A stretch of 64,000 nucleotides of DNA. It comes from Gammaproteobacteria bacterium. Lineage in GTDB: Bacteria; Gemmatimonadota; Gemmatimonadetes; Longimicrobiales; Gaopeijiaceae. The position numbers were made by a program, and so were the translations under genes. A model generated the notes under the pieces. It worked only from the letters and a program-made list of their open reading frames with translations, did no database searches and was not told the origin of the DNA. The DNA lies in contig JAPPMM010000040.1 in the NCBI GenBank assembly GCA_028819075.1, positions 169,951 through 233,950 of the forward strand, given 5' to 3'. Of this stretch, positions 15,554 to 23,665 are shown in pieces (the first letter of the stretch is position 1; each line of letters begins with the position of its first letter).

Positions 15554-17704
15554 ATGACCCTCCGGCGCATCTTCGAGCCCGCTTCGATCGCGGTGGTGGG
15601 GGCCAGCGCCAATCCCACGAAGAGGGGCTACCAGATCCTGCGCGGGCTGGCGAAGTCGGGCTATCCGGGGCCGGTCTACGCGGTGAATCCGCGCGGCGGA
15701 CGACTGTTGGGACACGTGCTGCTCACATCCGTGGAGGCGCTGCCGGCCGGGGTGGATCTGGCCGTGCTGTGCACCCCCGCCCGGATGGCGCCCGCGCTCG
15801 TGCGCGCCTGCGGGGAGCGGGGCGTCGGGGGGGTGGTGGTGCTGGCGGTGGGCTTCGGCGAGTCGGGAAGCCGGGGCACGGAACTGGAGGCCCGCCTGGG
15901 CGAGGCGGCGCATGCGCACGGCGTTCGGGTGATCGGTCCGAACACCTCCGGGATGATGAACCTGCACCAGGCAGTAAACCTGATCGGCGTGCGCGGTGTG
16001 CGGGCCGGCGGGATCGCGCTGCTGGTGCAGTCGGGCAACATCGCGCTGGGGCTCATGAACGAGATCGGCGCGCGCACACGGGAGGGGGTTTCCGTCTGCT
16101 GCGGGCTCGGCAACCAGGTCGACGTCGGGTTCGACGAGGTGCTCGAGTACCTGGGTGAAGACGCGCACACCAAGGCGGTGATCGCGCATGTGGAGGGGTT
16201 CACGGACGCGCGCGCCTTCCTGCGGGCCGCCGCCCGGGTCACGCCCCGCAAGCCCGTGGTGGTGATCAAGTCGGGGCGGACGGCGGTGGGGGCCAGGGCG
16301 GCCCTTTCGCACACCGGGGCGGTGGCGGGTCCGTACGACCGGTTGCGCGCGGGACTGGCGCAGGCCGGAGTGACCGAGGTGCGCCGCACCGACCAGCTGG
16401 TGGCCGTCGCGCATGCACTGGCGTCGCAGCCCGCCGCGCCGCCCGGGAGCGGGATCGCCATCCTCTCGGACGGCGGCGGGCAGAACACCCTGGCGGTAGA
16501 CTCGATCACCGAGTCGAGGGCGCGGCTGGCGACCCTTGCGCACGAGACCCGGGACCGGCTGACGGAGGTGCTGGGCCCGGCCGCCGCGGTGGCCAACCCG
16601 GTAGACGTGGCGGGAGCGGCGGACACCGACCCGGGTGCGTTCGCGCGCGCCCTGGATGTGCTCGCCCCCGACCCGGCGGTCGGGATCGTTCTGGTGGTGG
16701 GGCTCTTCGGGGGCTACGGCATCCGCTTCTCCGATACCCTCACCGCCTCCGAGACCGAGGCCGCCCGGGCGATGGCGGCCAGGATGCGCGCCCTCGGCAA
16801 GGTCATGGTCGTGCACTCCATGTACACGACCCACGACAGCCCGCCCCTGGAGGCCTTCGTCGACGCCGGCATTCCCGTGATCGAGTCGCTGGAAGCGGCG
16901 TGCCGCGCCGCGGTCGAGCTCGAGCGCAGATCGCGGCGGGCGCGCGCGCACCGCTGGGATCCCGAAGGCCATCTTGGGGGGATCGGCCCGATCTCGCCCC
17001 ATCTCGCGATCCGCGCAGCCCGCGAGGAAGGGCGCATCACCCTGATCGAGGTGGAGGCGCGCGCCCTGCTGGAGGCGGCGGGACTGGCCTTCCCGGCCGC
17101 CGAGGTCGCCGATTCGGGACACGCAGCGGCCCGGGCGGCCGAGCGCCTCGGGTGCCCTGTGGCGGTCAAGCTCCTCTCCCGCCGGATCACCCACAAGTCG
17201 GACGCCGGCGGGGTGGTGCTCGACGTGGCGGATGGCGCCGCCGCCGCCCGCGCCTTCGAGGCCATCGTCTCAAATGCACATGCCCATGCCCGCGCCGAAG
17301 GCCTGCCTCCTGAAGCCTGGTCCGTACTGGTCACCCCGATGCTGCCCGCACCCACGGCCGAACTGCTCATTGGGGCGTACCGCGACCCCCAGCTCGGTCC
17401 CATGCTGACCGTAGGCATCGGCGGCACCCGGGTGGAGGTACTGCGCGATGTCACCCACCGGGTGCTTCCCATCCAGCCCCGTGACGTGGAGATGATGATC
17501 GGGGAACTGCGCGCCCGTCCTCTGCTTGACGGTACCCGGGGCCATCCACGCGTCTGCCTCGCCGGAATCATCCAGGCCGCCGAGTCCGTAGCCCGCTGCA
17601 TCATGGAGTGGAGCGACGTCGCCGAAGTCGAAGTCAATCCCCTGTTCGCCTACGCCGACCGCGCCGTGCCAGCCGACGCGCGCGTGGTCCTGTCCCCTCC
17701 GTGA
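15554..17704 (+). CDS. ADP-forming acyl-CoA/acetate-CoA ligase (fused alpha-beta)
   Basis: A 716-residue protein with the two-part architecture of NDP-forming acyl-CoA synthetases. The alpha part starts with a CoA-binding Rossmann domain (FEPASIAVVGASANPTKRGY), followed by succinyl-CoA-synthetase-like flavodoxin domains containing the phosphohistidine motif ALSHTGAVAG (His253). The beta part (from about residue 490) is ATP-grasp: PVAVKLLSRRITHKSDAGGV, and ends IMEWSDVAEVEVNPLFAY. It interconverts an acyl-CoA, ADP and phosphate with acid, CoA and ATP. ATG 15554 was chosen because the Rossmann strand starts at once. It lies downstream of the crotonase, consistent with a shared acyl-CoA pathway. 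Confidence 0.9.
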   Translation: MTLRRIFEPASIAVVGASANPTKRGYQILRGLAKSGYPGPVYAVNPRGGRLLGHVLLTSVEALPAGVDLAVLCTPARMAPALVRACGERGVGGVVVLAVGFGESGSRGTELEARLGEAAHAHGVRVIGPNTSGMMNLHQAVNLIGVRGVRAGGIALLVQSGNIALGLMNEIGARTREGVSVCCGLGNQVDVGFDEVLEYLGEDAHTKAVIAHVEGFTDARAFLRAAARVTPRKPVVVIKSGRTAVGARAALSHTGAVAGPYDRLRAGLAQAGVTEVRRTDQLVAVAHALASQPAAPPGSGIAILSDGGGQNTLAVDSITESRARLATLAHETRDRLTEVLGPAAAVANPVDVAGAADTDPGAFARALDVLAPDPAVGIVLVVGLFGGYGIRFSDTLTASETEAARAMAARMRALGKVMVVHSMYTTHDSPPLEAFVDAGIPVIESLEAACRAAVELERRSRRARAHRWDPEGHLGGIGPISPHLAIRAAREEGRITLIEVEARALLEAAGLAFPAAEVADSGHAAARAAERLGCPVAVKLLSRRITHKSDAGGVVLDVADGAAAARAFEAIVSNAHAHARAEGLPPEAWSVLVTPMLPAPTAELLIGAYRDPQLGPMLTVGIGGTRVEVLRDVTHRVLPIQPRDVEMMIGELRARPLLDGTRGHPRVCLAGIIQAAESVARCIMEWSDVAEVEVNPLFAYADRAVPADARVVLSPP

Positions 17705-17828
17705 CGACGCCCATCCATCGAGTCCGGAGATGTCCCGCACTCCCGGGCCAACGTTGCAAGCCCGCGAGCCGGACCCCCATCTTGCCATCTGTCGAAGTGC
17801 ACGCCCCACCCTCACCCTGGAGGCATCC

Positions 17829-18230
17829 ATGAACAAGAACTTCCTCATGGCCACGATCGCGGGCGGCATTACCCTGTGGGTACTGGGGTTCGTCATCTAC
17901 GGCGTGCTGCTGGCGGACTTCTTCGCCAACGACGCGATCAACCCCGAGCCCATCATGTGGGCGGTGACGCTGGGTCAGCTCCTTTCCGCGGCGTTCCTCA
18001 CTATCATCCTCGGATGGAAGGGCGTCGCCAACGCGAAGGAGGGCTTTCAGGCCGGAGCGATCATCGGGGCCGTGATGGGCCTTGCCTTCGGCCTGATGAT
18101 GTATGGGACGATGGTGGGCATGCACACGATGGCCACCCTCCTCGGCGATACCGTGGTCTCGCTGGTCGTCTACGGGGTCGGCGGCGCGGTGATCGCGATG
18201 GTGCTCAACCGCGGAGGCGCCGAAGCCTGA
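17829..18230 (+). CDS. small four-helix membrane protein of unknown function (paralogue of the pseudogene at 26812)
   Basis: A 133-residue hydrophobic protein with about four membrane segments (near residues 7-27, 43-62, 76-97 and 108-127). Between segments 2 and 3 is the motif ILGWKGVANAKEGFQAGAII, which recurs as VLGWRGVGNA and DGFKGGAVLG in the broken gene at 26812-27159, so the two are paralogues. ATG 17829 follows CTGGAGG with a 5-base spacer; the frame is open upstream to 17730 but that part lies in the intergenic region. I do not recognise a named family with certainty. It sits alone between the acyl-CoA ligase and the convergent ArsC-type gene. Confidence 0.75.
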   Translation: MNKNFLMATIAGGITLWVLGFVIYGVLLADFFANDAINPEPIMWAVTLGQLLSAAFLTIILGWKGVANAKEGFQAGAIIGAVMGLAFGLMMYGTMVGMHTMATLLGDTVVSLVVYGVGGAVIAMVLNRGGAEA

Positions 18231-18285
18231 TCCGGGCTCCGGCAGCATAGTCGCCCGAAGTCCCTCCAGGGGCGGATTGATGCCA

Positions 18286-18741
18286 TTATCGGCCGAACAC
18301 CACCGACAGGCGCCTATGCAGCTCGTCCCGCACCTCCCGGAAGGCCTCCAGTTGCTCCTGCGGGCTCCCGGTAGCCGCCGCCGGGTCGGGCAGGCCCCAG
18401 TGCACCCGGTGCGTGTCCCCGAGCCAGACCGGACACACCTCCTCGGCGCACAGCGTGACCACGGCGTCCACCGGACGCGCCACCTCGTCCACGCCCTTCG
18501 AGTAGTGACCCGAGATGTCGATTCCGACCTCGGCCAGTGCCGCCACCGCCTGCGGCCGCACCGACGCCAGCACCGAGCCCGCGGAAGAGACCCTGACGCC
18601 GGCGGGCGCAAGATCACGCGCGATCCCTTCGGCCATCTGACTGCGCGCCGAGTTGGCTACGCAGAGGAAGAGGATGTGCCGGAATCCCGGTTCGCGCAGC
18701 GCGTCGGCATCCGAGCGCCAGCTCTCGCCGAGCCCCGTCAT
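18286..18741 (-). CDS. arsenate reductase ArsC-type / low-molecular-weight phosphatase fold
   Basis: A 151-residue protein of the low-molecular-weight protein tyrosine phosphatase fold. The phosphate loop is CVANSARS (Cys27, Arg33: C-X5-R), followed by QMAEGIARDLAP, and the second half has VGIDISGHYSKGVDEVA, VVTLCAEEVCPVW and HWGLPDPAAATGS. The additional cysteines in LCAEEVCP match the thioredoxin-coupled ArsC (pI258-type) pattern in which a cysteine relay reduces arsenate to arsenite. ATG 18741 follows AGGAGG; the frame is open to 19200 but the upstream part is antisense to the next gene. It is divergent from the PQQ-type dehydrogenase by only about 55 bases. No ArsR or ArsB is adjacent. 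Confidence 0.88.
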   Translation of the reverse strand: MTGLGESWRSDADALREPGFRHILFLCVANSARSQMAEGIARDLAPAGVRVSSAGSVLASVRPQAVAALAEVGIDISGHYSKGVDEVARPVDAVVTLCAEEVCPVWLGDTHRVHWGLPDPAAATGSPQEQLEAFREVRDELHRRLSVVFGR

Positions 18742-18796
18742 CCGCTCCGTTTCCTCCTGTCCCGACCGGGATCGTGGAAGTAGGATTGCAAATCCC

Positions 18797-20062
18797 ATGA
18801 GACACGATACCGACCGGCCGGTTCGCCCCGCCACACCCATCCTCCTGGCAGCCCACGGACTGCTGGGCTTGCTGGCCGCCTGCACTCCGCCCCCGGAAGC
18901 GCCGTCCACAGACGGCGAAGCCACCGTGCAGACGGCCCTCCACGACTTCCGCGTCGAGGAAGTCGCCGACGGCCTGGTCCGCCCCTTTGCCATGGCCTTC
19001 ACGCCTGAGGGCGATCTGCTGGTGACGGAGCGTCCGGGCCGGCTGCGCATCATCCGAAACGGAGAGCTGCTGCCCGACTCCGTGGACGGATTGCCGGAGA
19101 TACGCGCCCTGGGACGCGGAGCGCGATCCATGGACGGGTTCGAGCAGGCCGGGCTGCGCGACGTCGTTCTCCATCCGGACTTCGGCGCGAACCGCCTCAT
19201 CTACCTCAGCTACACCAGGCCCGGGCCCGATTCACTGGGCAACATAGCGATCGCGCGCGGCCGATTCGCCGACGACAGGGTGACCGAGGTCGAGGAGCTG
19301 TTTCACGCCGACGCCCCGGGAAACGGAACCGACCGCAGCTCGATGTGGGGAGGACGACTCGCGTTCGACGGCGACGGGTACCTCTTCATGACGCTGGGAG
19401 ACCGGCAGTGGCCTTCCGTGGGCGACCTGACGGCGCATCCCGCGCAGGACCTCTCGAATCACAACGGGACCACGATCCGGATTCACGACGACGGCCGGAT
19501 CCCCGCCGACAACCCGTTCCTGGGCGTGGAGGGTGCGCGCCCGGAGATCTGGACCTACGGCCACCGCAACGCCCAGGGGATGGCCATCGACCCCGAGACC
19601 GGCGACCTGTGGCAGAACGAGCACGGCCCGCAGGGCGGAGACGAGCTCAACCTGATCGAGTCCGGCCGCAACTACGGCTGGCCCGTTGTCGGCTACGGCG
19701 TCCACTATCGGAGCGGCCTCCGGATCCACGCGGGCACACAGCACGAGGACATGCAGGCGCCGGCACACGTCTGGGTGCCCTCGATCGGCGTATCGGGGAT
19801 GCTCTTCTACACGGGCGGAGCGTTCCCCGAATGGCGCGGCGACGCCCTGGTGGGCGGACTGCGCGGCCAGCGCCTGGTCCGGCTGCGCCTCGATCAGCGT
19901 CGGGTGGTCCGCGAGGAAACGCTGCTTCAGGACATCGGCCGCATCCGCGATGTTCGCCAGGGCCCCGACGGGCTGATCTACCTGGCCATCGACGGCACCA
20001 CCCGCGACATCGATGGCCCGCCCACGAGGATCGTCCGAATGGTGCCGGCGGGCCGGCGGTAG
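18797..20062 (+). CDS. PQQ-dependent sugar dehydrogenase-like lipoprotein (soluble glucose dehydrogenase/YliI family)
   Basis: A 421-residue protein with a lipobox-like signal (GLLGLLAAC, Cys29). The 6-bladed propeller of soluble PQQ glucose/aldose dehydrogenases is evident: GLVRPFAMAFTPEGDLLVTE, RLRIIRNGEL, LRDVVLHPDFGANRLIYLSY, then IWTYGHRNAQGMAIDPETG, LWQNEHGPQGGDELNLIESG and NYGWPVVGYGVHY. Family members oxidise aldoses using PQQ or act as sugar dehydrogenases with other acceptors. ATG 18797 gives the signal peptide; the frame is open further upstream (18653) without one. PQQ synthesis genes are not in the window. The gene is followed by a convergent Ig-domain protein. Confidence 0.9.
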   Translation: MRHDTDRPVRPATPILLAAHGLLGLLAACTPPPEAPSTDGEATVQTALHDFRVEEVADGLVRPFAMAFTPEGDLLVTERPGRLRIIRNGELLPDSVDGLPEIRALGRGARSMDGFEQAGLRDVVLHPDFGANRLIYLSYTRPGPDSLGNIAIARGRFADDRVTEVEELFHADAPGNGTDRSSMWGGRLAFDGDGYLFMTLGDRQWPSVGDLTAHPAQDLSNHNGTTIRIHDDGRIPADNPFLGVEGARPEIWTYGHRNAQGMAIDPETGDLWQNEHGPQGGDELNLIESGRNYGWPVVGYGVHYRSGLRIHAGTQHEDMQAPAHVWVPSIGVSGMLFYTGGAFPEWRGDALVGGLRGQRLVRLRLDQRRVVREETLLQDIGRIRDVRQGPDGLIYLAIDGTTRDIDGPPTRIVRMVPAGRR

Positions 20063-20097
20063 GGGCGCGCCGGGCGGGGGCCTTCAGCCGATTCGAC

Positions 20098-22764
20098 TCA
20101 GGAGCCCGCCGGATCCGGGATCCGCGCCACGATCACGCGCACGTCGAAGTCGTGGGCCCCGACCTCGACGAGGAATGTCGCGCTCGCACCTCTTTCCGCC
20201 GCACGGAAGTCGTGGAAGCGCACGCCGCTTCCGGTCAGTTCACCGCGGAAGGGGCGGCCTACCGAGAAATCCGCCCACAGCACCGCCGTGTCGTCGGACG
20301 ATCCGGTTCGCGTCACCGGCCAGGGATAGTGCCCGGGCGCGTTCAGGGAGGGAGCGAACTCCCCGACCTCCGGAAAGTCATAGGAAGAGAAGCGCGGTAC
20401 GCCGTCCGCCAGGCGGTCCTCGGCCCCCGCCACCGACATGGCCACCGCGTGTTGGGTCAGCAGATCCCCGAAGGACAGACCGCTGACGCTCTCGATGCCC
20501 GAAAGGCCGGGGGCGGTGAGGGAGTCGTTAAGCGCCGTGACGAACGCCTCGTCGCCGGCGGGCGAGCTTCCGGCCGCGCCGAACCAGTCTCGCAGAAAGC
20601 GATGATAGTGCCAGCCGCTCCCGTACACGTTGCCCCGGTCCCTGGGCTGGAACGTGACCGCGTTGGGACGATCGGTGAACCAGGCGAAGGCGGATGCGGT
20701 GCGGCCGATCAGGTTGACGATCCCGTACACTTCCGGATACGACCCGTTGATCCCCGCCTCGAGCTCCTCGCCGGTCACCCGGGCGTGCACCGCCGGTCCC
20801 CCGGCGGCCTCCCAGGCGAGGCGGGAACTCATCTCCTTGGCGATCTCCGCCGTGCCCTCTTCGATCCAGGTCGGATGAAAGTCGGGAGACGTCCCGGCCG
20901 CTACGCCGAGCGAATGCCGTACCCGCTTGTAGAGCGAGCTGACGTGCTTGACTTCGTGGACGAGCCCGCCAAAGGCCCAGTAACGCTCGCTGTCGAGCTG
21001 AGCGAAGGCGGCGGCACTCATGCGCACCAGTTCCATTTCGTTGGACGAGGCGCATTCCTCGCGGGGGAGGGTATGGTCTCCTCCCCATACGAACGCACGG
21101 ATGCCGTTGAGCAATGGGTCCACCACCACGACGACCCGGCCATCGCCGTTGACGTCGCTCGTGCCGCCGAAGTAGCGCTCGATCACGGGGGCTCCGTAGT
21201 CCGCGTAGTAGGCGATGATCCGGTCGGCGTTGGCCCTGGAGATGCCTGCCTCTTCGCCTGCGTCTTCGTAGACGGCAATGTGGCGGTTCTGAGTGACCAG
21301 GCGGGCCTCGAGGGTGGTGTAGGTATCGCAGCGGTCCCATGGTTCGGCCGTCGGATTGTACAGACGGAACGTGCGTGTCGACGGGATCCGCCCTGCATCA
21401 GCGGCCACCGTTCCACCGACCCAGGGTGAGCGGTCGGGCAGGATCTCCAGACGACCATCCACCGACAGGCGCGAGAAGAGCTCGTCTTCCTGCCGTCGTA
21501 TCTCTCGATGGAGCGCCGCGTTGGCGCGCTCGATCTCCTGGATCTCCTGCAGTTCACGGGCGGAGATGGCCTGACGGAGCGCGCGCGAGGCCGAGGCCCG
21601 GGGAGCGATCGGTGCCCGCGCCGGTGCCGCGACGGCAGCGGCCCCACTGTCCGCGGCATCCGGCTCGACGTGCAGCGCCACCGGCATGATGGCGGCGCTC
21701 CCGCCATCGGTTCCCGCCAGCGTAACCCGGTAGTACGCGCCTGCCCGGGGCGCGCGCACGTAGAAGCCGCATCCACGCATCGCGTCCTCTTCCAGAATCC
21801 GCACTTCCCCCAGCTCCAATCCGAGTGGAGCATCGCACGCGCGCAACGTGAACTCGCGAACCGCTTCCCCGCCCTCCGAATCGGCGAGCCGCACCTCGAG
21901 CACGACGGTGGCCGTATCCTCCGGAACGCCGCTAATGGTCCCGCGGGGATCGAACGCAAGGCCCGCGGGCAGGCTGCCACCCTCCCCGAGGCTCCACGCA
22001 TACCCCTCGGTGGAGCCGCCCCTGGCGCGCAGGCGGACGAAGTAGGGGAGCGTAAGCCGCGCCCGCGAAAGGGAGTCGGTCTCTATGGTCAGGGGCAGCC
22101 GCTCCCCTGTGGCCCGGAACTGCGCAGTCACGCTCCCCGCGCTGGCGGCCAGCGTGTGCGCGGTGGCCGTGCCCAACGTCCAGGTGGTCTGGGCGAGGCC
22201 GGCGGGGTTGGTGACGGCCGACGCGGGCATCACGGAACCGCCGCCCGAAGTGACCGCGAACCGCACCTGAACCAGCCCGGCCGGATGTCCGTTGGCATCC
22301 GTCACGCGCACCACGGCCGCGACCGGCAGCGCCTCGCCGATGAAGCCCGCCTGGAGGTCGCCGGCCACCTTTTCGACTGCCTGCGGCTCCTGGGCCACCG
22401 TCACCTGGATTCTCGAGTTGAGCGTTCCGGAGGCGGCGGTCACGGTCGCTGTCCCCGCAGCGACCGCCGTGGCCACCCCGGTGCCGAAGTCGACCATGAC
22501 GGTCCCGGGCCGGTCGCTCGTCCACGCCACCCGCTGGCCGGACACCGGATCGCCGTAGTGGTCGACCACCTCCGCCTGCAGTTGCCGGGTCTGGCCGATG
22601 GCGGTCAGCGTCAGGTCGGCGGGGGACACGACCAGGGTGGCGGGGATTCCGGGCGGCGGCCCCGCCGGCTCGTCGCTGCAGGAAAGCAGCACGGCCACGC
22701 AAAGACACGCGCGAAGCGGGCTTGGCAGCAAGATGGGAAGTTGCGTCAGGACTCGATGGGGCAT
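20098..22764 (-). CDS. large lipoprotein with BIG2-type Ig repeats and a HExxH gluzincin-like protease domain
   Basis: An 888-residue exported protein. A signal ends in the lipobox LLSC (Cys29). Next comes a bacterial Ig-like BIG2 repeat (IPATLVVSPADLTLTAIGQT to about residue 125), a second Ig-like module (about 140-230), and a putative-Ig fragment LPAGLAFDPRGTISGVPEDT. The C-terminal half contains DVNGDGRVVVVVDPL, the zinc-protease motif HEVKH (His603-His607) and, about 28 residues later, WIEEGTAE, whose Glu could be the third ligand. This arrangement is close to M30-like (hyicolysin-type) or related gluzincins; the substrate is unknown. It reads leftward, converging with the PQQ-type gene, separated by 35 bases. 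Confidence 0.8.
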   Translation of the reverse strand: MPHRVLTQLPILLPSPLRACLCVAVLLSCSDEPAGPPPGIPATLVVSPADLTLTAIGQTRQLQAEVVDHYGDPVSGQRVAWTSDRPGTVMVDFGTGVATAVAAGTATVTAASGTLNSRIQVTVAQEPQAVEKVAGDLQAGFIGEALPVAAVVRVTDANGHPAGLVQVRFAVTSGGGSVMPASAVTNPAGLAQTTWTLGTATAHTLAASAGSVTAQFRATGERLPLTIETDSLSRARLTLPYFVRLRARGGSTEGYAWSLGEGGSLPAGLAFDPRGTISGVPEDTATVVLEVRLADSEGGEAVREFTLRACDAPLGLELGEVRILEEDAMRGCGFYVRAPRAGAYYRVTLAGTDGGSAAIMPVALHVEPDAADSGAAAVAAPARAPIAPRASASRALRQAISARELQEIQEIERANAALHREIRRQEDELFSRLSVDGRLEILPDRSPWVGGTVAADAGRIPSTRTFRLYNPTAEPWDRCDTYTTLEARLVTQNRHIAVYEDAGEEAGISRANADRIIAYYADYGAPVIERYFGGTSDVNGDGRVVVVVDPLLNGIRAFVWGGDHTLPREECASSNEMELVRMSAAAFAQLDSERYWAFGGLVHEVKHVSSLYKRVRHSLGVAAGTSPDFHPTWIEEGTAEIAKEMSSRLAWEAAGGPAVHARVTGEELEAGINGSYPEVYGIVNLIGRTASAFAWFTDRPNAVTFQPRDRGNVYGSGWHYHRFLRDWFGAAGSSPAGDEAFVTALNDSLTAPGLSGIESVSGLSFGDLLTQHAVAMSVAGAEDRLADGVPRFSSYDFPEVGEFAPSLNAPGHYPWPVTRTGSSDDTAVLWADFSVGRPFRGELTGSGVRFHDFRAAERGASATFLVEVGAHDFDVRVIVARIPDPAGS

Positions 22765-22827
22765 GGACCTAAGATAGGGAAACCCACGGTTCGGGCACGT
22801 TCGCGCGATGCGCTCGCAACCGCGCCG

Positions 22828-23592
22828 CTACCCAGCCAGCACCGCCCCGCCGTTGACGTTCAGGATCTCGCCGGTGACGTGCCGGCCCAGCTCGGAGCAG
22901 AGGAAGACCACCGGGCCCGCCACGTCCTCTGCGGTCGCGATGCGCCCGATGGGGATGGCGGCGGCGATCCGCTCCCGACCGCCGTTCCGGAAGGCGGTAG
23001 CCGACATCTCCGTGTCCACCCAGCCCGGCGCGACGCAGTTGACCGTGATGCCCCGGGGCGCGAGTTCGATGCAGAAGCTCTTCACGAACGAGCCCATCGC
23101 GCCCTTGGCCGCGGCGTAGTCGGCGTGATACGCCTCACCCCGCTGCCCGGCCGTGCTGCCGATCAGCACGAGCCGGCCGTCAGCCCGCAGCAAGCGCGCG
23201 GCGCTCCGGCAGGTGTAGAACACAGAGTGCAGGTCGGCCGCCATGGTCTCGTGCCAGCGCTCGTCGCTGATCTCCGCCACCGGAGTATCGGCAGTCGGCC
23301 AGATCCCGTGGTTGCCGACAAAGATGTCGAGGCCGTCGAATTCGCGCGCCGCCCTCGCGAACAGCGCATCGGCAGCTTCCCGCCGGGACAGGTCGCCCGC
23401 CGCCGTCCAGGCCGCCACGCCGTGACCCCGCACTTCCGCGGCAACCGCCTCCGCCTCGTCGCGGCGGCTGCGGTACGCGATGCCCACGGACGCCCCGGCC
23501 CGCGCCAGCTGCAGCGCGACCGCCTTTCCGACGCCGCGGGATGCGCCTGTGACCAGGGCGTTCCGCCCACGCAGATCGATCAGATCGTTCAT
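22828..23592 (-). CDS. SDR-family oxidoreductase, FabG-like
   Basis: A 254-residue classical short-chain dehydrogenase. The cofactor motif is VTGASRGVGKAV (about residues 14-25); the structural motif is VGNHG instead of the usual NNAG; the catalytic Ser is in LIGSTAGQRG and the catalytic Tyr and Lys are in YHADYAAAKGAM. The C-terminal end is EILNVNGGAVLAG. Family members reduce 3-oxoacyl-ACP or oxidise diverse alcohols with NAD(P). The start is ATG 23592. It lies between the gluzincin lipoprotein and the TonB receptor, all leftward, with gaps of about 63 and 73 bases; whether it is cotranscribed is not certain. Confidence 0.9.
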   Translation of the reverse strand: MNDLIDLRGRNALVTGASRGVGKAVALQLARAGASVGIAYRSRRDEAEAVAAEVRGHGVAAWTAAGDLSRREAADALFARAAREFDGLDIFVGNHGIWPTADTPVAEISDERWHETMAADLHSVFYTCRSAARLLRADGRLVLIGSTAGQRGEAYHADYAAAKGAMGSFVKSFCIELAPRGITVNCVAPGWVDTEMSATAFRNGGRERIAAAIPIGRIATAEDVAGPVVFLCSELGRHVTGEILNVNGGAVLAG

Positions 23593-23665
23593 CAGAGTCC
23601 CAGCCTTCAGTGCAGGTCTCGCGATTTCACCACGGGCTCCACCCGTCGGACGGCCGCATTGGGCG

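Noticed and set aside
12839..17194. Very long reverse-strand open frame (1451 codons) across several genes
   Set aside because: It is antisense to four well-supported genes; high-GC codon use leaves stops rare in the opposite frames, and its translation is low complexity (Arg, Pro, Gly, His rich).
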